A stretch of 64,000 bases of DNA from Fen-1058 sp964398185 (lineage in GTDB: Bacteria > Chloroflexota > Anaerolineae > Fen-1058). The position numbers and the translations under genes were made by a program. The DNA lies in assembly GCA_964398185.1 (NCBI GenBank), contig CAYNML010000004.1:1-64000 (forward strand), in the 5' to 3' direction. The notes beneath the pieces were generated by a model. The model was not told the DNA's origin. It was given only the letters and a program-made list of their open reading frames with translations, and ran no database searches. Of this stretch, positions 24,358-32,264 are shown in pieces (positions within the stretch are counted from its first letter, which is position 1; the number at the start of each line of letters is the position of its first letter).

Positions 24358-24921
24358 ATGAATCGCTGCGCGTGGACCGGCGCGAATGAATTGATGCTGG
24401 CGTATCACGACACCGAATGGGGCGTGCCGCTGCACGACGAGCAGAAGCTGTTCGAGTTTCTGATCCTCGAAGGGATGCAGGCGGGCCTGTCGTGGAGCAC
24501 CATTTTGAACAAGCGCGAGAATTTCCGGCGCGCCTTCGCGGAGTTCGATGTGGAACAGGTGGCGCGCTTCGGGAAGCGGGAGATCAATCGGCTGTTGAAG
24601 GACGCGGGTATTATCCGCAATCGCTTGAAGATTGAGGCGGCCATCAATAATGCTCGGCGCTTCATCGAAGTGCAGCACGAATGCGGCTCGTTCGATGCGT
24701 ATATCTGGGGCTTCGTGGACGGACGGCCGATCAAGAACGGGTTCAAGTCGCTGAAGGAGATTCCGGCGAAGACACCGCTGTCTGATGCAATCAGCAAGGA
24801 CTTGCTCAAGCGCGGGTTCAAGTTTGTGGGATCGACCATCGTGTATGCGCACATGCAGGCGACGGGGATGGTGAACGATCACACCGTTGACTGCTTTCGC
24901 TACAACGAAGTAGATAAGTAG
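24358..24921 (+). CDS. tag: DNA-3-methyladenine glycosylase I
   Basis: A 187-residue base-excision repair enzyme removing 3-methyladenine. It has the zinc-binding Cys4 and His17 (NRCAWTG..., AYHDTEWG), the pocket Glu in ILEGMQAGLSW, and the C-terminal zinc pair in VNDHTVDCFRY. All landmarks of E. coli Tag are present and the length is the same (187). With ogt at 20160, this is the second alkylation-repair gene within 5 kb. Confidence 0.96.
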   Translation: MNRCAWTGANELMLAYHDTEWGVPLHDEQKLFEFLILEGMQAGLSWSTILNKRENFRRAFAEFDVEQVARFGKREINRLLKDAGIIRNRLKIEAAINNARRFIEVQHECGSFDAYIWGFVDGRPIKNGFKSLKEIPAKTPLSDAISKDLLKRGFKFVGSTIVYAHMQATGMVNDHTVDCFRYNEVDK

Positions 24922-24961
24922 GCAAGGAAACAAGTAAACACACTCACTGTGAGGATTGATC

Positions 24962-27394
24962 ATGACTACCATCGTGGAACGTGTCGGAGAAATGTTGAAG
25001 CAGTTGTCGCCGCTCGATCAGCGCGTCGAGGCGCTGCTGAGCCAATTAACTTTGAAAGAGAAAGTGGCGCTGTTGTCCGGGCTGGACATCTGGCGCACCG
25101 TGCCGATCGAGCGCGTGGGGCTGCCGTCGATCACGATGACGGACGGGCCGCACGGCGTGCGCGCCACCCGGCGTGAAGCCGATCGGCCGTCTGGCCCGAC
25201 CACGGCTTTTCCCACCGGCGTCTCGATGGCCTCGACGTGGAATCCCGAGCTGATCGAGAAAGCGGCCAGCGCGATGGCGGAAGAAACGCGCGCGATGGGC
25301 TGCGAAGTGCTGTTGGGGCCGTGCGTCAACATCGTGCGGCATCCGCTGGCGGGACGCAACTTTGAAGCGTACAGTGAAGATCCGTATCTGGCAGGCCGCA
25401 TCGGCACGGCGTGGGTGAAGGGTCTGCAAAGCCAGGGCGTGGCTGCGTCGCTGAAACACTTTGCCTGCAACAATCAGGAGATCAATCGTTTCCGCGGCAA
25501 CTCTGTGGTGGACGAGCGCACGCTGCGCGAGATTTATCTGGCGCAATTTGAGATGGTGGTGAAGGAAGCCAAACCGTGGACGGTGATGTGCTCGTACAAT
25601 CGCATCAACGGCACGTATGCCAGTCAGCACAACACTTTGCTCAATGACATCCTGCGTGGCGAGTGGGGCTTCGACGGGCTGGTGGTGTCTGACTGGATGG
25701 CCAACCACACGATCTTTGAGTCGGTGCAGGGCGGCCTCGATCTGGAGATGCCCGGCCCGGCCAAGTATTACGGGCGTCTGCTGGAAGAAGCCGTGGAGAA
25801 CTGGCAGATCGAAGAGAGCACGATCGATGAGGCGGTGCGCCGCGTGTTGAAGTTGATCATCCGCACGGGCAAGTTGGACGGCCGACAAACGGCGGGGTCG
25901 GTGAACACGATCGAGCATCAGCAGCTGGCGCGGGATGTCGCCGCCGAAGCGATGGTGCTGCTGAAGAACGACAACGCCGTGCTGCCGCTCGACGCGAACG
26001 CGATCACATCGATCGCCGCAATCGGGCCGAGCGCGATCGGCTGGCAGATCAGCGGCGGGGGCAGTTCGCGCGTCGATCCGCCGCACGTGATCGATCCGCT
26101 GACGGCGTTGAAGGCGAAGATTGGCGATCAAGTTGAGATCGTCTATGCGGAAGGCTGCGACAACACCGTGGAACTGCCGACGCTGCGCGGCGACTTCAAG
26201 GTGGAGTTCTTTGACAATCCGCAGCTGGCGGGCGAACCGGCGGCGACGTCCTCTGAGAAAACGGTGAGCGGCGGCTGGTGGTTTGCCACGCCCGATCCGG
26301 CGGTGAAGTCGATGCAGTATTCCGTGCGCTGGTCGACGATGTTAAACGTGGCGCGGACGGGGCGGTATGCGTTTGGAGTGGGCTGTTCAGCCGAGGCGCA
26401 GGTGATCATCGACGGGCGCGTGATCGTGGCGAGCGGGCAGCCGGATGTGACGATCGATCTGGAAGCGGGCAAGGACTATGAGTTCAAGGCCGAGATGAAG
26501 AAGGCCGACGATCTGGTCTTCGGCTTCGTGCGCGTGGGTATGGCCTATCGGCCTGATCCTGACAATCGGATTCAGCAGGCGGCGGAACTGGCGGCCCGAT
26601 CGGATGTGGCGATTGTCTATGCCGGTTATCCCGAGAACTTCGAGACGGAAGGCGTCGATCGACCGCACATGGATCTGACGGGCGAGCAGAATGCGTTGAT
26701 CGCCGCGGTGGCCGCCGCGAATCCGAAGACGATCGTGGTGCTGAACGTCGGAGCGCCGGTGAGTATGCCGTGGGTTGACGACGTGGCCGCGATCGTGCTG
26801 GCACATTATCCGGGCATGGACGGCGCGATCTCGCTGACGAATATCTTGTGCGGCGAAGTGAATCCGTCGGGCAAGCTGACGGTGACGTATCCGAAAGCAT
26901 TGAAGGACACACCTGCGTACAACAATTATCCGGGCGCGCGCAACGTGGTGTATGGCGAGGGCATCTTCGTGGGTTATCGGCATTACGAGTACCGCGAGAT
27001 CGAGCCGCTGTACCCGTTCGGGCACGGCCTGTCGTACACGACCTTTGAGTACAGCGAATGGACGATGCCGGAAGTGGTGAAGCGCGGCGAGGCGGTGAAG
27101 ATCTACGTGAAGGTGAAGAATACGGGCACGGTGGCGGGCAAGGAAGTGGCGCAGTTGTATGTGCGCGACGTGCAGGCGTCGGTGCAGCGGCCGGTGAAGG
27201 AGTTGAAGGGCTTCGCCAAAGTGGCGCTGCAGCCCGGCGAAGAGAAGACCGTGGCGTTTGAGTTGAACGAGCGCGCGCTGGCTTACTACGATCCCGATCG
27301 CAAGGCGTGGGTGGCCGAGCCGGGCGAGTTTGAAGTGTTGATCGGTTCGTCGTCGCGGGATATTCGGCTGAGAACGAAATTCACGCTGCAGTAA
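24962..27394 (+). CDS. GH3 beta-glucosidase with PA14 insert
   Basis: An 810-residue glycoside hydrolase family 3 enzyme. The N-terminal barrel (about 25-310) contains the catalytic nucleophile Asp244 in LVVSDWMANH and substrate-binding KHFACNNQE. The second domain (330-680) is interrupted by a PA14-like module (about 390-535, FKVEFFDNPQLAGEP to FGFVRVGMAY). A fibronectin-III-like domain (735-810) closes the protein. This architecture matches cytoplasmic beta-glucosidases in which PA14 restricts substrate length. No signal peptide, so it acts on imported oligosaccharides. GAGG lies 7 nt before the ATG. Confidence 0.93.
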   Translation: MTTIVERVGEMLKQLSPLDQRVEALLSQLTLKEKVALLSGLDIWRTVPIERVGLPSITMTDGPHGVRATRREADRPSGPTTAFPTGVSMASTWNPELIEKAASAMAEETRAMGCEVLLGPCVNIVRHPLAGRNFEAYSEDPYLAGRIGTAWVKGLQSQGVAASLKHFACNNQEINRFRGNSVVDERTLREIYLAQFEMVVKEAKPWTVMCSYNRINGTYASQHNTLLNDILRGEWGFDGLVVSDWMANHTIFESVQGGLDLEMPGPAKYYGRLLEEAVENWQIEESTIDEAVRRVLKLIIRTGKLDGRQTAGSVNTIEHQQLARDVAAEAMVLLKNDNAVLPLDANAITSIAAIGPSAIGWQISGGGSSRVDPPHVIDPLTALKAKIGDQVEIVYAEGCDNTVELPTLRGDFKVEFFDNPQLAGEPAATSSEKTVSGGWWFATPDPAVKSMQYSVRWSTMLNVARTGRYAFGVGCSAEAQVIIDGRVIVASGQPDVTIDLEAGKDYEFKAEMKKADDLVFGFVRVGMAYRPDPDNRIQQAAELAARSDVAIVYAGYPENFETEGVDRPHMDLTGEQNALIAAVAAANPKTIVVLNVGAPVSMPWVDDVAAIVLAHYPGMDGAISLTNILCGEVNPSGKLTVTYPKALKDTPAYNNYPGARNVVYGEGIFVGYRHYEYREIEPLYPFGHGLSYTTFEYSEWTMPEVVKRGEAVKIYVKVKNTGTVAGKEVAQLYVRDVQASVQRPVKELKGFAKVALQPGEEKTVAFELNERALAYYDPDRKAWVAEPGEFEVLIGSSSRDIRLRTKFTLQ

Positions 27395-27400
27395 TTCTTC

Positions 27401-27452
27401 ACCCCCGACCCCTCTCCCGAAAAGTGCGTTTCTTTTCGGGAGAGGGGAGAGA
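27401..27452. repeat. CCCCTCTCCC palindrome
   Basis: ACCCCTCTCCCGAAAAG and CTTTTCGGGAGAGGGG form a long, near-perfect hairpin just after the GH3 gene. The CCCC(T)CCCC arms resemble the palindrome inserted in the SbcC gene at 57511-57647, so both may be members of one family. Confidence 0.7.
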
Positions 27453-27473
27453 GGCAATCGTGAGAACCATTTA

Positions 27474-27551
27474 CACGCGGGAATGACGTTGATACGCACC
27501 CGGCACTTCGTACCCGCTGGATTCCCGCCAACTACGCGCGGGAACGACATC
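27474..27551. repeat. ATTCCCGC palindromic element
   Basis: The element has ACGCGGGAATGACG at one end and GGATTCCCGCCAACTACGCGCGGGAACGAC at the other. It is related to the elements at 16244-16352 and 59454-59552. Confidence 0.7.
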
Positions 27552-27576
27552 ATCGCAAGGGTTGCGTAGTCGAAAG

Positions 27577-27609
27577 CACGGCTGATCTGGTGAAGGTCAG
27601 CCGTGTTTT
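27577..27609. terminator. Bidirectional-type terminator hairpin
   Basis: CACGGCTGA / TCAGCCGTG stem with 11-nt loop and TTTT on the plus strand. It can end the GH3 transcript. The minus-strand small gene at 27597-27824 has its stop codon inside this hairpin. Confidence 0.75.
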
Positions 27610-27824
27610 GCTGCGCGGCGGGTGCGGCGGAAATGAATTTCCGCGCTGGTAAACGAAGCCTGCTGAAGCAGGCTGGGCGCGGCCTCAGCGCGGGGCGCGG
27701 ATTTGCTCGGCGGCGAGGGTGCGCCGCCGGCGCGCTCGGTGCGGAAGCCGTTGATCTTCCACGGTTGGCAGAGTTTACAGCCGCCACGACGGTTGCGGGG
27801 GCGGCGGCGCTTGTGATGGGTCAT
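27597..27824 (-). CDS. Small basic CxxC protein, C-terminus formed by repeat hairpins
   Basis: A 75-residue protein with an N-terminus MTHHKRRRPRNRRGGCKLCQ and then PWKINGFRTE. I recognise the pattern (Arg/Lys-rich start, CxLCxPWKxNG) as a small conserved bacterial protein of unknown function; the CxxC may bind zinc. AAGG lies 8 nt before the ATG. The last ~35 codons (SLLQQASFTSAEIHF region) are encoded by the TGAA-loop hairpins at 27617-27670, so the original C-terminus has probably been replaced or extended. It starts 13 nt after the stop of the 102-residue gene, forming a three-gene operon. Confidence 0.65.
   Translation of the reverse strand: MTHHKRRRPRNRRGGCKLCQPWKINGFRTERAGGAPSPPSKSAPRAEAAPSLLQQASFTSAEIHFRRTRRAAKHG
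27617..27700. repeat. TGAA-loop hairpin pair
   Basis: GGAAA-TGAA-TTTCC and AGCCTGC-TGAA-GCAGGCT stand 14 bp apart. Both have the invariant TGAA loop seen in the elements at 11805-12165 and 29768-29980, but the stems differ. Here they lie within a minus-strand coding sequence. Confidence 0.75.
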
Positions 27825-27837
27825 ATTGTCGCCTTGC

Positions 27838-28146
27838 TTAGCGCACTGCGACCGTTCCCGCCATGACTTTGGCGATGTATTTTTCAACGGCCTCAACACT
27901 CTTCAAGGCGGCGCGTTTTTCTTTCTCGGCATCGTCAAGTAAATCCTGCAAAGTGGCCGGCTCCCACAGATCAGGCGCGATCGTGTATTCCAGCCAGTCC
28001 GGTCTTTGGAAGCGGCGTGCGCCTTTGGCCGATTCAACTCTCACCATCAGGCTATTATCCGACTCGGCTATCTCCAAAATGCAGCCCACGTAGCCGTTGA
28101 CTTTGACCAGGCCGCCGACTTTGAGAAAATCAGGTTTAGCGATCAT
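27838..28146 (-). CDS. Hypothetical protein, SH3/KOW-like N-terminus
   Basis: A 102-residue protein I do not recognise. The first half (VGGLVKVNGYVGCILEIAESD) has the alternating pattern of a small beta-barrel (SH3/KOW-like), and the second half is a charged helix (LLDDAEKEKRAALKSVEAVEKYI). It overlaps the upstream 70-residue gene by 11 nt, so the two are translated together. Function unknown. Confidence 0.6.
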   Translation of the reverse strand: MIAKPDFLKVGGLVKVNGYVGCILEIAESDNSLMVRVESAKGARRFQRPDWLEYTIAPDLWEPATLQDLLDDAEKEKRAALKSVEAVEKYIAKVMAGTVAVR

Positions 28147-28348
28147 AGCCTAACTCCAGTAGTTTCTGCGCCAACTCGTAGGCCTCGTAGCGACCTACCG
28201 GGCGATAGCCGAATTGTCTCAACATGGCGGTTAATTCATAGTGCCAGCCCGTCGCCGTGAAGGTCTCGTTAGGGTCTGGGACTTTCTCCATCAGATTCTC
28301 AAGCATGAGGTAGTCGTCTTCGTTGAGCCTCTTGAGGTTCTCATCCAT
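28136..28348 (-). CDS. Small hypothetical protein, first gene of the small-protein operon
   Basis: A 70-residue acidic, helical protein (MDENLKRLNEDDYLMLENLM onward, ending AYELAQKLLELGYDR). Its stop overlaps the next gene's start by 11 nt. The pairing of an acidic small protein with a small beta-barrel protein is reminiscent of toxin-antitoxin or chaperone-partner pairs, but no motif supports that. The promoter should lie in 28349-28420. Confidence 0.55.
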   Translation of the reverse strand: MDENLKRLNEDDYLMLENLMEKVPDPNETFTATGWHYELTAMLRQFGYRPVGRYEAYELAQKLLELGYDR

Positions 28349-28411
28349 CGTGCAGTGCCTTGGGCAACATATCTGACAGAATAATAGCAGATTTCGGCAA
28401 AACTGGTGAGG

Positions 28412-28417
28412 TATAAT
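28412..28417 (+). promoter_or_regulatory. Putative -10 box TATAAT
   Basis: A perfect TATAAT lies 43 bp before the ATG of the cysteine-desulfurase-like gene, inside an AT-rich spacer. The -35 region (around 28389-28394) is weak. Confidence 0.5.
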
Positions 28418-28459
28418 CAGCCAACAACCAGCAACAACCAACGACCAAAGGGAGACACC

Positions 28460-29677
28460 ATGCTCGACCTCAACTTCATCCGCTCGCAATTTCCCGCGCT
28501 GTCCAGCGGCGCGATTTTTCTCGACAACCCCGGCGGGACGCAGGTGGCGCAGCAGACGCTGAAGCGCATGACAGATTATCTGATCCACACCAACGCCAAT
28601 CACGAGGGCGCGTTCAAGACCAGCCGCGAGTCCGATGCGGTGGTGGATGCGGCCCGCGCGGCGGTGGCGGATTTTCTCGGCGCGTCGCGACCGGAGGAGA
28701 TCATCTTCGGGCAGAATATGACGTCGTTGACGCTGCACATGAGCCGCAGCCTGGCGCGGACGTTGAACGCGGGCGATGAGATCGTGGTGACGCGGCTCGA
28801 TCACGACGCCAACATCGCGCCGTGGCTGCTCATCGCTGAAGATCGCGGCTGCACCGTGCGCTGGGTCGAGTTCGATCCGGAAGATTGCACGTGGAGCATC
28901 GACGCCTTCAAAGCGCAGATCACCGATCGGGTGAAGATCGTCGCCATCGGGTATGCGTCCAACGCTGTGGGCACGATCAATCCGGTGGCAGAGGCGATCA
29001 AGATTGCGCATGAGGCGGGCGCGTTCGTCTACGTCGATGCGGTGCAGTACGCGCCCCACGGCCCGATCGATGTGACGGCGCTCGATTGCGATTTTCTCGC
29101 CTGCTCGGCTTACAAGTTCTTCGGGCCGCACACCGGCATGTTGTATGGCAAGTATCACTTGCTGGAAGAATTGAAGGCGTACAAGGTGCGACCCGCGCAC
29201 GACGAACCGCCGCACAAATTCGAGACGGGCACGCAGAGTTTTGAATCGATTGCAGGGGTGCACGGGGCGCTGGAGTATTTTGAATCGTTGGGTGCGGGCG
29301 AGACGCATCGCCAGCGACTGGTCAGCGCCATGACTGCGATGAAAGAGTACGAGCAGACGTTAAGCCGTGCGCTGATTGAAGGATTGTCGTCGATTAAAGG
29401 GCTGCACATCTGGGGCATCACCGATCTCAATGAACTCGATCGGCGCGTGCCGACGGTATCGTTCACGCTCGACGGCTGGCATCCGCGCGACGTGGCCGCC
29501 GAGCTGGACAAGCACGGCATCTATGTGTGGGATGGCAATTATTACGCGCTGGCTGTGACCGAACGCCTGGGGCTGGAAGACAAGGGCGGCATGGTGCGCG
29601 TGGGCGCGGCGCATTACAATACGCTGGAAGAGATCGGGAAGTTGGTGGAGACGGTGAGGGGGCTGGCTAAAAATTAA
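28460..29677 (+). CDS. Cysteine-desulfurase-like class V aminotransferase
   Basis: A 405-residue PLP enzyme of the TIGR01976-type cysteine-desulfurase-like family. The substrate-recognition start YPALSSGAIFLDNPGGTQV-type segment, the His in TRLDHDANIAPW, the Asp in YVDAVQYAPH and the PLP Lys in CSAYKFFGPHTG are present. The catalytic Cys loop of NifS/IscS is not evident, so true desulfurase action is uncertain; selenocysteine lyase or deaminating activity is possible. GGGAGA precedes the ATG. It is followed by repeats and a terminator, thus separate from the downstream cytochrome locus. Confidence 0.85.
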   Translation: MLDLNFIRSQFPALSSGAIFLDNPGGTQVAQQTLKRMTDYLIHTNANHEGAFKTSRESDAVVDAARAAVADFLGASRPEEIIFGQNMTSLTLHMSRSLARTLNAGDEIVVTRLDHDANIAPWLLIAEDRGCTVRWVEFDPEDCTWSIDAFKAQITDRVKIVAIGYASNAVGTINPVAEAIKIAHEAGAFVYVDAVQYAPHGPIDVTALDCDFLACSAYKFFGPHTGMLYGKYHLLEELKAYKVRPAHDEPPHKFETGTQSFESIAGVHGALEYFESLGAGETHRQRLVSAMTAMKEYEQTLSRALIEGLSSIKGLHIWGITDLNELDRRVPTVSFTLDGWHPRDVAAELDKHGIYVWDGNYYALAVTERLGLEDKGGMVRVGAAHYNTLEEIGKLVETVRGLAKN

Positions 29678-29767
29678 TCCGCGCCCGGCGAGCTGCCCGA
29701 TTCCGACGGGACGTGCCGTCATCGATGAATGGTGGGCCGAGGGTTGGCAGCCAGTGGCGGCAAGGCT

Positions 29768-29980
29768 ATATCCGCCGATTGAAATCGGCGACTGCCAGGC
29801 CAAGTCGGCTTAAGCCGACTTCTCCTGCCAGCCCGCGAATTCATTCGCGGGGCCAGCGGCAAACGACAGTCTGCCTTGGGCATTTCCATATCCGCCGATT
29901 GAAATCGGCGACTGCCGGGCCAAGTCGGCTTAAGCCGACTTGGCCTGCCAGCCCGCGAATTCATTCGCGGGGCCAGCGGC
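29768..29980. repeat. Duplicated three-hairpin element (TGAA/TTAA/TTCA loops)
   Basis: Two ~118-bp tandem copies (from 29768 and from 29886) each contain CCGAT-TGAA-ATCGG, AAGTCGGC-TTAA-GCCGACTT and CCCGCGAA-TTCA-TTCGCGGGG. The copies differ by a few bases. Together they fill most of the 29678-30018 spacer; no gene was seen in 29678-30210. Confidence 0.85.
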
Positions 29981-30018
29981 AAACGACAACCTGCCTTGGG
30001 CATTCCCCCAATTTCAGA

Positions 30019-30048
30019 AGCACGGACCAACAACGTCCGTGCTTTTTT
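30019..30048 (+). terminator. Rho-independent terminator
   Basis: Perfect 9-bp stem AGCACGGAC / GTCCGTGCT, 7-nt loop, then TTTTTT. It separates the aminotransferase region from the cytochrome locus. Confidence 0.88.
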
Positions 30049-30187
30049 GTTGCCGCGTGGGCCGATCGGGATAAAGATAAGACGCCATCTTCTAAATTGT
30101 GCCACGAGGTGACAAATCACATGATCTGACCATGACACTCTGCACTATTGTGAAATCGGGTTCAATACTATGATTCCACTGTAAATA

Positions 30188-30205
30188 TATTCGCTTATAC
30201 GCATA
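30188..30205. promoter_or_regulatory. Possible ArsR operator/promoter region
   Basis: An AT-rich imperfect dyad (TATTCGCTTATACGCATA) ends 5 bp before the ArsR-family start codon, in a stretch with TAAATAT that could be a -10. The position fits autoregulation by an ArsR protein, but symmetry is weak. Confidence 0.35.
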
Positions 30206-30210
30206 AAGCC

Positions 30211-30576
30211 ATGACTTCTCTGCCACCCATCACTGAAATTTCTCAACTGGAAGCCAGCCTGTGCTTTGCGCTGTCCGATCCGGCGCGCATCCTGATGCTG
30301 TACGCACTGGATGAGCGCTCGCGCAACGTCACCGAGCTATCCACATTGCTGGCTTTGTCTCAGCCCTCTACTTCGCGGCACTTGAAAGTGTTGCGTGAGC
30401 GTGGACTGGTGGCCGCCGATCGGCAGGGTGTCAACATCATCTATCGGCTGACCGATCACCGCTTGATTCAAGCACTGGATTTGCTGCGCAGCGTGCTGCA
30501 CGATCAAATCGCGCATCACGTCAGTCTGCTGGAAGGCATCAACACGGAGCCCGCGCCGCTCAACACGGCGGCGTAA
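30211..30576 (+). CDS. ArsR family winged-helix regulator
   Basis: A 121-residue regulator with the ArsR core: FALSDPARILMLYAL, the recognition helix TLLALSQPSTSRHLKVLRERGL and the wing VAADRQGVNIIYRLTD. It has a single Cys (Cys18), so it lacks the Cys pair used by BigR/SqrR persulfide sensors and the classical metal-binding box. It is the first gene of the cytochrome/YeeE locus (next gene 14 nt away) and probably controls it. The signal may be a sulfur species or metal, by context only. Confidence 0.88.
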   Translation: MTSLPPITEISQLEASLCFALSDPARILMLYALDERSRNVTELSTLLALSQPSTSRHLKVLRERGLVAADRQGVNIIYRLTDHRLIQALDLLRSVLHDQIAHHVSLLEGINTEPAPLNTAA

Positions 30577-30590
30577 ACCGAGGAGAACTT

Positions 30591-32030
30591 ATGAAGAAGA
30601 AATATTTGTGGATCTTGGGTGTGATCGGAATCGTGGCGATCATCGCCGTCCCGATCGGGATAGCGCTGCCCAAAGCAGAAGCCGCGCGCGACAATCCGCG
30701 CGACCACCTGCCGCAATATCCATATCACACCGATCACACCGACATCATCAAGGGCACATTTGCCACCGGGCAGGAAGTGACGCAGGCCTGCCTGACGTGT
30801 CACCCCACCGCGGCCAACGAGATGATGAGCACCTCGCACTTTAAGTGGGAGAGCCAGCCGACGACGGTGCCGTGGCGCGACGAAGAAGTGACGATCGGCA
30901 AGAAGAACCAGATCAACAACTTCTGCATCGGCACGCAGGGCAACGAAAAGAAGTGCATGTCGTGTCACGCGGGCAACGGCTGGGAGGACGAGAATTTCGA
31001 TTTCACCAATCCGCTCAACGTGGACTGCCTGGCCTGCCACGCCGACACCGCGGCCTATGCCAAGGGCGATTATGGGATTCCCCTGGCGGACATCGATCTG
31101 GCCGCGGCGGCCAAGAGCGTGCGCCTGCCCACCCGCGACAATTGCGGCAAGTGTCACTTCGACGGCGGCGGCGGCAACGGCGTGAAGCACGGCGATCTGG
31201 ATGAGACGCTGTATTTTCCGGACAGGAGTCTGGACGTGCACATGGGCGGCGAGTTGAATATGCAGTGCATCGACTGCCACCGCTCTGAGGATCATCAGAT
31301 CAAGGGCAAGCTGCTGGCCGATAATTACACGATCGATCCCAAGGAGCAGGTGGCGTGCACCGATTGCCACAGCCCCGCGCCGCACCCGGACGATCGGTTG
31401 AACACGCACACCGCGAGCGTGGCCTGCCAGACGTGCCACGTGCCGGCGCTGGCGCTGAAAGACCCGACCAAGATGACGTGGGACTGGTCGACGGCCGGGC
31501 AAGACGGCCCTGAGGATCACTACACCTACCTAAAGATCAAGGGCACGTTTGCCTACGACAAAAACGTGACGCCCACCTACGCGTGGTTCAACGGCAGCAA
31601 TGAGTATCGTTACTTGTTGGGCGACAAAATGGATCCCACGCAGCCGACGTTCATCACCAAGCCGGCGGGCAGCATCACCGATACGAAGTCGTTGATCATG
31701 CCGTTCAAGGTGCACATCGCCAACCAGCCGTATGACTCGGTGAACAACATTCTCTTGCAGCCGCGCACGGCCGGCGAGGGCGGCTTCTGGACCACGTTCG
31801 ATTGGGCCTCGGCCTTGGCGCTGGGCGCGCAGGACACGGGTCTGGATTACAGCGGCGAGTATGGCTTCGCTGAGACGCATATGTACTGGCCCAGCACGCA
31901 CATGGTGCAGCCCAAGGAAAATGCGCTGCAATGCGCCGACTGCCACAGCGAGAACGGCCGCCTCGATTGGGAGGCGCTGGGTTATCCGGGCGATCCCATG
32001 AAGTGGGGCGGGCGATTCGGTCAAAAATAA
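30591..32030 (+). CDS. Octaheme c-type cytochrome, tetrathionate-reductase (OTR) family
   Basis: A 479-residue exported cytochrome. A signal or anchor occupies residues 5-30. Eight CXXCH heme sites start at Cys67, 122, 146, 185, 226, 256, 279 and 448; the first seven lie within 215 residues and the last is near the C-terminus. Heme number, spacing and length match the octaheme tetrathionate reductase family, which reduces tetrathionate, nitrite and hydroxylamine in vitro. The physiological substrate is therefore open. Electrons likely come from the heptaheme/cytochrome b protein encoded next. GGAG precedes the ATG. Confidence 0.88.
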   Translation: MKKKYLWILGVIGIVAIIAVPIGIALPKAEAARDNPRDHLPQYPYHTDHTDIIKGTFATGQEVTQACLTCHPTAANEMMSTSHFKWESQPTTVPWRDEEVTIGKKNQINNFCIGTQGNEKKCMSCHAGNGWEDENFDFTNPLNVDCLACHADTAAYAKGDYGIPLADIDLAAAAKSVRLPTRDNCGKCHFDGGGGNGVKHGDLDETLYFPDRSLDVHMGGELNMQCIDCHRSEDHQIKGKLLADNYTIDPKEQVACTDCHSPAPHPDDRLNTHTASVACQTCHVPALALKDPTKMTWDWSTAGQDGPEDHYTYLKIKGTFAYDKNVTPTYAWFNGSNEYRYLLGDKMDPTQPTFITKPAGSITDTKSLIMPFKVHIANQPYDSVNNILLQPRTAGEGGFWTTFDWASALALGAQDTGLDYSGEYGFAETHMYWPSTHMVQPKENALQCADCHSENGRLDWEALGYPGDPMKWGGRFGQK

Positions 32031-32127
32031 TCTCACGCAATGCAATGACGCCAAGGCGCAAAGAAACCATGATATTGTTGGCGAATTCCTTTCCGTTCAG
32101 TCATTGCTCATCGCCCGCGTCCGCGCG

Positions 32128-32215
32128 GGCGACCAACCGCGGGGACGCGGTTGGTGAGCAGGTATTTCGCCGCGACCAACCGCGGGGACGCGGTTGGTGA
32201 GCAGGTATTTCGCCA
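32128..32215. repeat. Tandem 44-bp hairpin repeat
   Basis: Two identical 44-bp units each contain ACCAACCGCG-GGGA-CGCGGTTGGT followed by GAGCAGGTATTTCGCC. They stand between the two cytochrome genes (spacer 32031-32264) and would form two consecutive hairpins in the transcript, possibly modulating expression of the downstream gene. Confidence 0.85.
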
Positions 32216-32264
32216 ATAGTATCAAACCTTGTGAGGCTTTGCAGCCTGGCGTGAGGATTCAAGT

